Source of the DNA: UBA4292 sp964648695
GTDB taxonomy: Bacteria > Bacillota > Clostridia > Lachnospirales > Lachnospiraceae
DNA: 64,000 nt
Direction of reading: 5' to 3'
Assembly: GCA_964648695.1 (NCBI GenBank)
Contig: CAZYLH010000002.1
Span: forward strand, 13,655 to 77,654
Position numbers and translations under genes: made by a program. Of this stretch, positions 42,154 to 50,180 are shown one piece after another (positions within the stretch are counted from its first letter, which is position 1; the number at the start of each line of letters is the position of its first letter). The notes under the pieces were generated by a model. That model was not told where the DNA came from. It saw nothing but the letters and a program-made list of their open reading frames with translations, and searched no databases.

Positions 42154-43290
42154 TTACACAGCTGCCTTATCCTCAAATGCTTCCCTTATCTTCTTTAAAT
42201 TTTCCACAACGGGGAGCTTTTGAGGGCACATTCTCTCGCATTTACGGCACTGAATGCAGCTTGACGCCGCGCCGTGAGTCTTTGTAAGCGTCTGATATCT
42301 CTCAAAGAGGGGCTTTCTCTCCTCCTTAGCGGTATTTTGATGGTCATTGTAGAGCTGGAAGTACTCCGGAATAGCAATCTCCTTAGGGCAATCCTTCGTA
42401 CAATAGTGACATGCGGTGCAGCCGATGGCGCTTCGAGTCTTTATCATGGATACCGCCTTCCACACTGCCTCCTGCTCTTTCTCAGACAGAGGCTTTGGAT
42501 CCTTCATGTACGATGTGTTATCCATAAGCTGCTCGTAATTGCTCATGCCGCTAAGTACCATCATCACTCCTGGAAGACCTGCCGCAAAGCGGATAGCCCA
42601 TGAGGGTATGCTCATCTGCGGCTGAATGCTCTTATAGAGCGTCTCAACGCCCTCAAAGACATTTGCAAGCGTCCCGCCCTTTACAGGCTCCATGACAATT
42701 ATCGGCTTATTATGCTTTCGCGCTACCTCATAGCATTTGCGGGACTGTACGTTCTCATCCTCCCAGTCCAGATAGTTAATCTGCAGCTGCACAAACTCCA
42801 TCTCCGGATGCTCCGTTAGTATGGTGTCTAAAACCTCAGCTCTGTCATGGAAGGAAAAGCCGATTTTCTTTGCCTTTCCAGTCCTCTTTAACTCCTGAAC
42901 AAACTCAAACACATGGAACTTCTTAGCGACCTCATAGAGGTCTTTTCCCAGACAGTGGATCAGGTAGTAGTCAAAGTAGTCGACGCCGCATTTTTCGCAC
43001 TGCTCATTAAATATCCTCTCCACATCCTCTTCCTTTTTCAGCTGCATCGTGGGCATTTTTGTCGCCAGTGTGTAGCTATCCCTGGCGTGGCGGCTGGTCA
43101 GCACATCCTTTACAGCGCTCTCGCTACTGCCATCGTGATACATATACGCAGTATCAAAGTATGTGAAGCCCTGCTCTATAAAGCTGTCCACCATCCTGCA
43201 TACCTGCTCCTTGTCGATGCTGGTGGGATCATCACCGTTTAACAGGGGAAGTCTCATCAAACCAAAACCCAATTTTTGTGCACTCATCAA
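42154..43290 (-). CDS. Aldo/keto reductase with C-terminal [4Fe-4S] ferredoxin domain
   Basis: A 378-aa oxidoreductase. The AKR barrel has FDTAYMYHDG (catalytic Tyr) and YFDYYLIHCLG. The C-terminus carries CTACHYCTKDC and CIQCRKCERMC, which together suggest two Fe-S clusters, as in the large clostridial AKR group (COG1453). Electrons may come from ferredoxin rather than only NADPH. The substrate is unknown. It is the first gene before larB, so it may act near the lar products, or only share a transcript. Confidence 0.88.
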   Translation of the reverse strand: MMSAQKLGFGLMRLPLLNGDDPTSIDKEQVCRMVDSFIEQGFTYFDTAYMYHDGSSESAVKDVLTSRHARDSYTLATKMPTMQLKKEEDVERIFNEQCEKCGVDYFDYYLIHCLGKDLYEVAKKFHVFEFVQELKRTGKAKKIGFSFHDRAEVLDTILTEHPEMEFVQLQINYLDWEDENVQSRKCYEVARKHNKPIIVMEPVKGGTLANVFEGVETLYKSIQPQMSIPSWAIRFAAGLPGVMMVLSGMSNYEQLMDNTSYMKDPKPLSEKEQEAVWKAVSMIKTRSAIGCTACHYCTKDCPKEIAIPEYFQLYNDHQNTAKEERKPLFERYQTLTKTHGAASSCIQCRKCERMCPQKLPVVENLKKIREAFEDKAAV

Positions 43291-43365
43291 ACATCCTCCT
43301 TTAACTTACTTGTAATGTGATTCTATTTCTATAGCTAGAATGCTGTTTAAAGAAATTCCAAGAAG

Positions 43366-43890
43366 CTATTCCTCCCACAGGCAGACCTTTTCCGGTGTGG
43401 ATTTTTTTACGTCAATTAACCTCTGATTCTCAGAGCCCCTAAAGCGCAGAGTAATATTTTTTTGTTCCTCTATAAATTCCCCGTCCACCAGCACATCAAG
43501 CATACCAAGGATTTCTTCTGTGTATTCTGTATAGACAACTCCACCGGGCATAAGATCTGCCTCGTAGGTGTAGCCGCTGTAGCACCAGATATTCTTTTTT
43601 GGAAAAAGCTTTTTTACTGCCCGCAAAAGCCCAAGAACCACCGGCTGATTTTCCGGCTCCATGGGCTCTCCGCCAAGAAGTGTAAGCCCAACTATATATG
43701 AAGGCTCAAGAGCCTTTAGTATCTCCTCCTGTACTTCCTCTGTGTAGGAACTTCCATATGTAAAGCTCCATGTCTCGGGCTGGAAGCAGCCCTTACAGTG
43801 ATGTCTGCATCCCGACACAAATAAGCTCACCCGCACTCCGGGGCCGTTTGCTATATCGTGTTTTTTTATAGCTCCGTAATTCATAGACAC
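43366..43890 (-). CDS. nrdG: Anaerobic ribonucleotide reductase-activating protein
   Basis: A 174-aa radical-SAM enzyme that installs the glycyl radical on NrdD. The cluster motif CRHHCKGC supplies Cys28, 32 and 35, and LTLLGGEPMEPENQ is the usual SAM-binding GGE block. It follows nrdD after about 105 bp containing a hairpin, so it is probably cotranscribed at lower level. Confidence 0.95.
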   Translation of the reverse strand: MSMNYGAIKKHDIANGPGVRVSLFVSGCRHHCKGCFQPETWSFTYGSSYTEEVQEEILKALEPSYIVGLTLLGGEPMEPENQPVVLGLLRAVKKLFPKKNIWCYSGYTYEADLMPGGVVYTEYTEEILGMLDVLVDGEFIEEQKNITLRFRGSENQRLIDVKKSTPEKVCLWEE

Positions 43891-43932
43891 CTCCCCCTTT
43901 TATGCACCGATGCCAGTTTTACCTAAGTACAA

Positions 43933-43958
43933 TAAGGCGGACAAATATGTCCGCCTTA
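43933..43958 (-). terminator. 11-bp hairpin between nrdD and nrdG
   Basis: Arms 43933-43943 and 43948-43958 (TAAGGCGGACA and complement) form a tight stem with a 4-nt loop. The U-tract after it on the minus strand is poor, so partial termination or mRNA protection is more likely than a full stop. Confidence 0.5.
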
Positions 43959-43996
43959 AATTTATCACTTTCTGCAATCACTTACAAGACGCATTT

Positions 43997-46159
43997 TTAT
44001 AAATGCAGCACTCGCTCCCTGATTTCCTGTGTACGTCCCTGATTCCAGAACTGGGTTCCGATATAACCGCATGTGCGGCGCGCCACATTCATCTTGTCCT
44101 GATCGGTATTCCCACAACTCGGGCACCTCCATACCAGCTTGCCGTTTTCGTCCTCTATGATCTCTATCTCTCCGTCATAGCCGCACTCCTGACAGTAGTC
44201 GCTCTTTGTGTTTAACTCCGCATACATTATGTGATTATATATATGCTTCATCACCGCAAGTACCGCATCAATGTTATTCTTCATGTCTGGAACCTCAACG
44301 TAGCTGATCGCTCCGCCGGGAGAGAGCCTTTGAAACTGCGCCTCAAACTCCAGCTTGGCAAACGCGTCGATTGGCTCTGTCACATGCACATGGTAGCTGT
44401 TTGTTATATAGTTCTTATCCGTTACACCGGGAATGATGCCAAAACGCTTCTGAAGGCACTTCGCAAACTTATATGTGGTGGACTCTAAGGGGGTGCCGTA
44501 AAGGCTAAAGGCAATAGTCGTCTCCTTTGCCCATTTCTGGCAAGCCTCATTTAAGTACTCCATCACCTGCAGCGCAAAAGGCGTTGCCTCCGGGTCCGTG
44601 TGGGACTTTCCTGTCATATAGCGTGTGCACTCGCAAAGCCCCGCATATCCTAAGGAGATAGTGGAATATCCATTGTAGAGAAGCTTATCTATCTTCTCAC
44701 CCTTCTTTAGACGGGCAAGCGCACCGTTTTGCCAAAGTATTGGTGCGACATCGGACGGCGTCCCCTTAAGGCGGTCATGTCTGCACATCAGCGCCCGCCT
44801 GCATAGCTCTAATCTCTCGTCAAGCACCTCCCAGAAGCGATCCATATCCCCCTGTGAGGAGCATGCCACATCGACCAGATTTAGGGTTACTACCCCCTGG
44901 TTAAAACGGCCGTAGAACTTATACTGGTCGTTCTCATCTTTATATACGGACAAAAATGAGCGGCAGCCCATGCATGTGTAGCAGTTGCCCTCCTTTAGCT
45001 CCTTCATGATCTTCTCTGAGATATAGTCCGGAACCAAGCGCTTTGCGGTACACTGGGCCGCAAGCTTTGTAAGATACCAGTAAGGGCTGTCCTCCTTAAT
45101 GTTATCTTCCTCCAGCACATAGATCAGCTTGGGAAATGCCGGAGTGATAAACACACCCTTCTCATTCTTTACGCCCTGAATTCTCTGTTGCAGCATCTCC
45201 TCAATGATAAGCGCCAAATCATCCCTGGTCTGTCCTTTGGGCACCTCGTTTAAATACATAAACACGGTGATAAAAGGCGCCTGCCCGTTGGTGGTCATCA
45301 GGGTGATAACCTGATACTGTATCATCTGAACGCCCTGCTTGATCTCTCTTCGCACACGCTTCTCAGCGATGTCGTTGATGATACTCTCATCTATCTCAAG
45401 GCGCTCCTGCTCAAACTCCTCCCGCACCTCTCTTCGGTATTTCTCACGGCTGATCTGCACAAACGGTGCCAGATGTGAGAGCGTGATACTCTGCCCGCCA
45501 TACTGGGAGCTTGCGATCTGCGCTACCGCCTGCGTTGCGATATTGCATGCGGTGGAAAAAGAGTGGGGCTTATCTATCATGGTCTCGCTGATGACTGTGC
45601 CGTTCTGGAGCATGTCCTCCAAATTTACCAGACAGCAGTTGTGCATATGCTGCGCAAAATAGTCGGAATCATGGAAATGGATAATTCCCTCCTCGTGCGC
45701 CCTGACAATGTCCTCCGGGAGGAGAAATCTTCTGGTGATATCCTTGCTGACCTCACCCGCCATATAGTCGCGCTGCACGCTGTTTACCGTGGGATTCTTG
45801 TTGGAGTTTTCCTGTTTAACCTCCTCGTTGTTGCACTCGATAAGGCTTAATATCTGCTGGTCAGTGGTGTTTGACTTACGCACCAGTGCCCTCTTATAGC
45901 GATATGTGATATAGCGGTTTGCAACCTTGTATGCGCCCTGGCGCATAATCTGCTCCTCCACCATATCCTGAATTTCCTCCACATTGGCAGCTCTGTTCAT
46001 ACCGCGGCATATCTCAACAACGCTATTGGTAATCTCCCGTATCTGCTGATCCGTCATCCGATCCGTGCGATACACGCTTTGATTTGCCTTTTCAACCGCA
46101 GCCTTTATTTTGTCACTGTCAAAGACATCTTCTTTTCCGCTTCTCTTTATAATATTCAT
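43997..46159 (-). CDS. nrdD: Anaerobic (class III) ribonucleoside-triphosphate reductase
   Basis: A 720-aa glycyl-radical enzyme that makes deoxyribonucleotides without oxygen. An ATP-cone allosteric domain (about 1-95) precedes the barrel. A C-terminal zinc site is formed by CQECG and CPSCG, and the radical glycine lies in RTCGYIG about 20 residues from the end. It begins behind a strong AGGAGG. The leader contains a pair of NrdR-type boxes. Confidence 0.97.
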   Translation of the reverse strand: MNIIKRSGKEDVFDSDKIKAAVEKANQSVYRTDRMTDQQIREITNSVVEICRGMNRAANVEEIQDMVEEQIMRQGAYKVANRYITYRYKRALVRKSNTTDQQILSLIECNNEEVKQENSNKNPTVNSVQRDYMAGEVSKDITRRFLLPEDIVRAHEEGIIHFHDSDYFAQHMHNCCLVNLEDMLQNGTVISETMIDKPHSFSTACNIATQAVAQIASSQYGGQSITLSHLAPFVQISREKYRREVREEFEQERLEIDESIINDIAEKRVRREIKQGVQMIQYQVITLMTTNGQAPFITVFMYLNEVPKGQTRDDLALIIEEMLQQRIQGVKNEKGVFITPAFPKLIYVLEEDNIKEDSPYWYLTKLAAQCTAKRLVPDYISEKIMKELKEGNCYTCMGCRSFLSVYKDENDQYKFYGRFNQGVVTLNLVDVACSSQGDMDRFWEVLDERLELCRRALMCRHDRLKGTPSDVAPILWQNGALARLKKGEKIDKLLYNGYSTISLGYAGLCECTRYMTGKSHTDPEATPFALQVMEYLNEACQKWAKETTIAFSLYGTPLESTTYKFAKCLQKRFGIIPGVTDKNYITNSYHVHVTEPIDAFAKLEFEAQFQRLSPGGAISYVEVPDMKNNIDAVLAVMKHIYNHIMYAELNTKSDYCQECGYDGEIEIIEDENGKLVWRCPSCGNTDQDKMNVARRTCGYIGTQFWNQGRTQEIRERVLHL

Positions 46160-46199
46160 GTATTTCCTCCTTATGCGAAGATTAACCCTTCGCTACCAT

Positions 46200-46246
46200 C
46201 TACTATATCTTGTGTTTCTTGCCGAGGCACACCCTCTATATGTGGT
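46200..46246 (-). promoter_or_regulatory. Pair of NrdR-type boxes upstream of nrdD
   Basis: Two 16-bp sites, 46231-46246 (ACCCTCTATATGTGGT) and 46200-46215 (CTACTATATCTTGTGT), match the palindromic NrdR consensus acaCwAtATaTwGtgt at about 11 and 13 of 16 positions. They start exactly 31 bp apart, the usual three-turn spacing. The first abuts the -10 element. NrdR represses ribonucleotide reductase genes when dATP is high. Confidence 0.65.
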
Positions 46247-46274
46247 ATTATAGCATGGCTCCTTGGAATTACAA
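46247..46274 (-). promoter_or_regulatory. Promoter of nrdD
   Basis: Minus strand TTGTAA (46269-46274), 16-bp spacer, perfect TATAAT (46247-46252). The predicted leader is about 80 nt and holds both NrdR-type boxes. Confidence 0.68.
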
Positions 46275-46327
46275 GAGGAAATACCAAATATTTTTACATG
46301 TTTGTAATTTTAGACAAAGACTTACCC

Positions 46328-47020
46328 TTATCCCTTCTGCCCGTAGTAGGCGTTTGCCCCGTGCTTTCTAAGATAATGCTTATCCTGAAGGTAGTCCGGA
46401 GCGGCCTGTACTCCTGGCCTAAGCTGTTCTGTGCGGTATGCCATCTTGGCAACCTCCTCAAGGACAACTGCGTGATACACCGCATCTGCGGCGTCCTTAC
46501 CCCAGGTAAATGGGCCGTGGTTTGCGCAGAGAATTCCGGGAAGTTCTAACGGAGCGCGCTCTCCTAAGGTTTCAATGATAACCTCTCCCGTGTTTAGCTC
46601 ATACGCCTCCTCTATCTCCTGCTTTGTAAGGCTTCGCGTGCACGGTATCTCTCCATAAAAATAGTCCGCGTGTGTTGTTCCGTAGCAGGGAATAGCCCTG
46701 CACGCCTGCGCCCAACTGGTTGCCCAGGAAGAGTGCGTGTGCACCACTCCGCCTATCTGTTTATATGCCTGGTAAAGTTTTAAATGCGTAGGCATATCTG
46801 TGGATGGACGATATTTTCCCTCAACCACATTTCCGCTAAGATCCACCAAAACCATATCCTCTGGCTTAAGCTTATCATAGTCAACGCCGCTTGGCTTGAT
46901 CGCAAAAATGCCCGTCTTCCTATCAATCTCACTTACATTTCCCCATGTAAAGGTAACAAGTCCGTAATGGGGAAGCAGCATATTTGCATCATAAACCCGT
47001 TTTTTTAATTCCTCAAGCAT
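46328..47020 (-). CDS. araD: L-ribulose-5-phosphate 4-epimerase
   Basis: A 230-aa class II aldolase-fold enzyme converting L-ribulose-5-phosphate to D-xylulose-5-phosphate. The zinc ligands are visible as His94 and His96 in VVHTHSSWA and His168 in CANHGPF, with Asp75 in RPSTDMPTH. Start and length match AraD. No araA or araB is next to it, so it stands alone before nrdD. UlaF/SgbE-type isozymes for ascorbate breakdown look similar and cannot be excluded. Confidence 0.9.
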   Translation of the reverse strand: MLEELKKRVYDANMLLPHYGLVTFTWGNVSEIDRKTGIFAIKPSGVDYDKLKPEDMVLVDLSGNVVEGKYRPSTDMPTHLKLYQAYKQIGGVVHTHSSWATSWAQACRAIPCYGTTHADYFYGEIPCTRSLTKQEIEEAYELNTGEVIIETLGERAPLELPGILCANHGPFTWGKDAADAVYHAVVLEEVAKMAYRTEQLRPGVQAAPDYLQDKHYLRKHGANAYYGQKG

Positions 47021-47089
47021 AATACTCCTCTTTCTTTTGAAATTTTTTTATGACTTTACCGCCTGTGCCGCCCAAATAAACTACCGACT

Positions 47090-47115
47090 AAAACGGCGGT
47101 GGAAAATCCACCGCC
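47090..47115 (-). terminator. Terminator of blaI-like gene
   Basis: An 8-bp GC stem (GGCGGTGG, 47095-47102, with 47108-47115) and 5-nt loop are followed on the minus strand by GTTTTAG. It lies about 105 bp after the repressor stop codon. Confidence 0.65.
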
Positions 47116-47219
47116 CTATACTCTCCCCGCTCCTAAGCCCAATCACCCGGAACGCGTTTACTTTTGTAATTAAAAAACGTATGCCAGCCATTATCTAAAG
47201 CTAACAGGCTTTTTTCTTC

Positions 47220-47609
47220 TTAGACCTCCTTAAGCAATGCCTTGATTTTTTCGGTCTCCTCCTCTGACAGCTCGTCAAGAGATATGAGCGAGGAAATCAG
47301 GCTGCTTGCTGAACCCTTAAACCAGAAATCCCTGGCGATGCGAAGCTGATCCGCACGGTAGCTCTCCTCATCTCTGGCGGGAATAAACCATGTCACACCT
47401 CTGCGATAAGAGTCAACAAAGCCCTTCTCCTTGAGCTTCTTTAAAAATGTATAAACTGTGGTATCCTTATAATCCAACTTATATTTATCTCTGAGAACCT
47501 CCATAATCTCAGAACAGGATACCTCATGACCCGCGTCCCAGATGCACTTCATCGTGATCAATTCACATTCTGAAAGCTCAGAATGCTGAGCGTTTACTTT
47601 CCATCTCAT
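47220..47609 (-). CDS. BlaI/MecI-family transcriptional repressor
   Basis: A 129-aa winged-helix repressor. The N-terminal LSECELITMKCIWDAGHEVSCSEIM and YKDTTVYTFLKKLKEKGFV blocks are family-typical, with a C-terminal dimerisation helix (ISLDELSEEETEKIKALL). Such repressors are released by proteolysis through an M56 membrane protease, encoded immediately upstream here. No beta-lactamase gene is nearby, so the target set is unknown. It has its own strong promoter (47666-47694). Confidence 0.92.
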   Translation of the reverse strand: MRWKVNAQHSELSECELITMKCIWDAGHEVSCSEIMEVLRDKYKLDYKDTTVYTFLKKLKEKGFVDSYRRGVTWFIPARDEESYRADQLRIARDFWFKGSASSLISSLISLDELSEEETEKIKALLKEV

Positions 47610-47665
47610 TTTATGACCTCCATCTGTTAATAAGTCGTGTCCGTTCCGCCTCTAACTTGACTGTA

Positions 47666-47694
47666 ATTTTAACATTTTACTCGATACATGTCAA
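47666..47694 (-). promoter_or_regulatory. Strong promoter of the BlaI-like repressor
   Basis: Minus strand perfect TTGACA (47689-47694), 17-bp spacer, TAAAAT (47666-47671). The -35 overlaps GACATGTA, close to the TACATGTA-type core bound by BlaI proteins, which may allow autoregulation. Confidence 0.72.
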
Positions 47695-47725
47695 CTAATT
47701 TTGTCTGAAATAGACAGTGCCGGCA

Positions 47726-48765
47726 TCACAAAGTCTCTTTGCTTTTCTTCGCCACTCTAAGCGCTCTTTTATATAGATTTCCCTGCTTTTTTCTAAACAT
47801 CCTCACAGGCGTCTGACAGAGACTGTTTATTTTTAAGAACAGCTCAAGGTATTCCCTTACGCTATATCTCCTGCAGCACAGTGCGTCACACTGCTCCTCA
47901 GACCACTTACAGACCGCATCCCTCATCAGACGTGACAGCGGCATAAACCAAAATATAATTGCAATGTTTTCAAAAAGCATTTTCCACGCAAAGTCATTCT
48001 TTTTGATATGCGACAGCTCANNNNNNNNNNNNNNNNNNNNNNNNNNNNNNNNNNNNNNNNNNNNNNNNNNNNNNNNNNNNNNNNNNNNNNNNNNNNNNNN
48101 NNNNNNNNNNNNNNNNNNNNGTTTTCAAAAAGCATTTTCCACGCAAAGTCATTCTTTTTGATATGCGACAGCTCATGAAATGCGATTATCTCCAGCTCGC
48201 TCTCGCAAAAATCCTCCACCGGAAGGAGCACAATGGGGCGAAAGAATCCATAGGCGCATGGCGCAAATGCGCCATAGCATTTACAAACTCTCACGGACCT
48301 GTTAATCCTAAGCGCACTCTTCATGTCCAAAAACAGCGTTTCCTCAGCCCGGTTTATCGGCAATTTAGGCCGCAATATCCGCCTAAGGCGCAGGCATGAG
48401 ATCGCCATGCGCCCCACTCCGATGAGAGCCCCCGCACACCACAACCAGAAGACCGCAGCGCCAAGCGCAGGGTTTGCACATTTAGCAATCAGACTTTCAC
48501 TGTTTAAAAGCTTAATGATTAGCGGTACGGGAAGAAAATAGCCAATAGCAGTGCATTTTAAAAGCCTGTATTCAAACTCTACATTTTCATTATCCCTCTC
48601 ATTTAAAAAATATTTCCTCCAAAGTCCGGAAAAACAAGCGCCTGACAGGGACATACATACGACAAGCGCCATCACCTTATGCATCCACTTCATCATCTTA
48701 TATCCTGTATCACAAACCTTTTTCAGACTAAACATTTGCCGCCGCTTATGAAATAACCATTCCAT
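47726..48765 (-). CDS. BlaR1/MecR1-type M56 membrane metallopeptidase, interrupted by an assembly gap
   Basis: The gene spans a run of 100 N. Both sides carry the same 55 bp; if one copy and the Ns are removed, 885 nt remain as one open frame of 294 aa. The collapsed protein has about four membrane helices, the zinc motif HELSH (His197-His201) and the downstream EEQCDALCCRR that supplies the third ligand in M56 enzymes. It lacks the extracellular penicillin-binding sensor of BlaR1, so it is a short M56 protein with an unknown signal. No ribosome site precedes the ATG at 48765; starts at 48696 or 48693, behind AGGA, are alternatives. It would cleave or derepress the BlaI-like repressor downstream. 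Confidence 0.8.
47966..48020. repeat. 55-bp copy left of the assembly gap
   Basis: These 55 bases are identical to 48121-48175 on the other side of the N run. A 55-base identical overlap at two contig ends suggests one genomic copy represented twice. Confidence 0.95.
48021..48120. other. Assembly gap of 100 N
   Basis: Exactly 100 undetermined bases, a common placeholder length for a gap of unknown size. It falls inside the M56 peptidase gene. Confidence 1.
48121..48175. repeat. 55-bp copy right of the assembly gap
   Basis: Exact duplicate of 47966-48020. Merging the two copies restores the reading frame of the M56 gene. Confidence 0.95.
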
Positions 48766-48854
48766 AGTGTGAATTGTTTGTCAACATTTTACAAAAAAGT
48801 TCTGATAAAGTAGTGCTAAGTGAGATTAAAATAGAGTAAGATAAAGCCGTATAG

Positions 48855-48895
48855 AAAAACCCAAGCGATCTACGAAAATAATCACTTGGGCTTTT
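48855..48895 (-). terminator. Terminator of lysA
   Basis: On the minus strand AAAAGCCCAAGTGAT (48881-48895) pairs with ATCGCTTGGGTTTTT (48855-48869), with G-U pairs, and ends in five U residues just after the lysA stop. It closes the long minus-strand run that begins upstream. Confidence 0.88.
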
Positions 48896-48900
48896 AGTAA

Positions 48901-50166
48901 TCAATCTATTTTGGACAAGATATCCGAAAAATCAAAGGTTGCAAAATAATCCTTTGGGGTTTCCGCCCGTCGTATCATCTGCACACTGCCGTCCTCTTTT
49001 AGCAAAAGCTCTGCGCTCCTTAGGCGTCCATTGTAGTTATATCCCATGGAAAAGCCGTGTGCGCCGGTGTCATGGATGTATAATAAATCTCCGATCTCAA
49101 CCTCCGGCAGCATTCTGTCAACGGCAAACTTGTCATTGTTCTCACATAGAGAGCCGGTCACATCATATTTGTGATCACATGGCTGGTCTTCCTTACCCAT
49201 CACAGTGATGTGGTGATATGCTCCGTACATTGCAGGGCGCATAAGGTTTGCGGCACAGGCATCGCACCCTATATATTCCTTATAAATGTGCTTTTGATGA
49301 ATGGCGGTGGTCACAAGGGCTCCGTAAGGTCCTAGCATAAATCGTCCAAGCTCTGTGTAGATCGCCACATCGCCCATGCCGGCAGGCACTAAGATCTCAT
49401 CATACGCCTCATGCACGCCCTGTGCGATCACATCGATGTCATTTGCCACATCCTCCGGCCTATAGGGAATGCCGATGCCTCCGGAGAGATTGATAAACGC
49501 GATGTGCACCCCGGTCTCCTCCTTAAGCTTTACGGCAAACTCAAAAAGCGTCCTTGCAAGCATGGGGTAATACAGGTTTGTCAAGGTGTTTGAGGCGAGA
49601 AATGAATGTATCCCGAAATGCTTTACCCCTTTTTCCTTTAATATTTTAAATGCCTCGATCATCTGAGCGGGTGTAAGACCGTACTTTGCATCTCCCGGAT
49701 TATCCATAATATCCGTTGTGATCCTAAAAGTCCCACCCGGGTTATAGCGGCAGCTTATCGTCTCTGGAATGCTTGCGCATTTTTCCAAGAAATCAATATG
49801 TGTGATATCATCAAGGTTTATCGTAGCGCCTACTTTTCTGGCATACTGATATTCCTCGGCGGGAGTTGCGTTTGAGGAAAACATGATATCCTCCCCCGCA
49901 AAATCAAGGGCGTTACTCATCATCAGCTCTGTAAGAGATGAGCAGTCGCAACCGCAACCCTCCTCCTGCAATATTTTTAATATGTAGGGATTGGGCGTCG
50001 CCTTTACAGCAAAAAACTCTTTAAAGCCATTATTCCAGGAGAAGGCTTTTTTCAAACGCCTGGCGTTTTCCCTTATACCCCTCTCATCGTAAATATGAAA
50101 GGGTGTCGGATAGGTCTTTATAATCTCCTCTAACTTCTCTTTGCTTACAAAGGGTTTCTTTTCCAT
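48901..50166 (-). CDS. lysA: Diaminopimelate decarboxylase
   Basis: A 421-aa fold-type III PLP enzyme making L-lysine from meso-diaminopimelate. The PLP lysine is Lys55 in FFAVKATPNP. Other marks are EEGCGCDCSSLTEL, FINLSGGIGIPY (phosphate loop) and GYNYNGRLRSAELL. An apparent variant is CDACAANLMRPAMYGAYHH, in the region where the typical enzyme has its substrate loop. It lies last in a run of otherwise unrelated envelope genes, 14 bp after the rhomboid-like gene. Other diamino acid or polyamine decarboxylases share the fold, but the size and motifs fit LysA. Confidence 0.88.
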   Translation of the reverse strand: MEKKPFVSKEKLEEIIKTYPTPFHIYDERGIRENARRLKKAFSWNNGFKEFFAVKATPNPYILKILQEEGCGCDCSSLTELMMSNALDFAGEDIMFSSNATPAEEYQYARKVGATINLDDITHIDFLEKCASIPETISCRYNPGGTFRITTDIMDNPGDAKYGLTPAQMIEAFKILKEKGVKHFGIHSFLASNTLTNLYYPMLARTLFEFAVKLKEETGVHIAFINLSGGIGIPYRPEDVANDIDVIAQGVHEAYDEILVPAGMGDVAIYTELGRFMLGPYGALVTTAIHQKHIYKEYIGCDACAANLMRPAMYGAYHHITVMGKEDQPCDHKYDVTGSLCENNDKFAVDRMLPEVEIGDLLYIHDTGAHGFSMGYNYNGRLRSAELLLKEDGSVQMIRRAETPKDYFATFDFSDILSKID

Positions 50167-50180
50167 CTCGCTCTCCTCTA

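Noticed and set aside
47966..48175. Direct repeat as a mobile element footprint
   Set aside because: Two exact 55-bp copies around 100 Ns are better explained by unmerged contig ends; merging restores the gene.
50167..50180. Lysine riboswitch before lysA
   Set aside because: Only 14 bp separate lysA from the upstream gene, far too short for an L-box.
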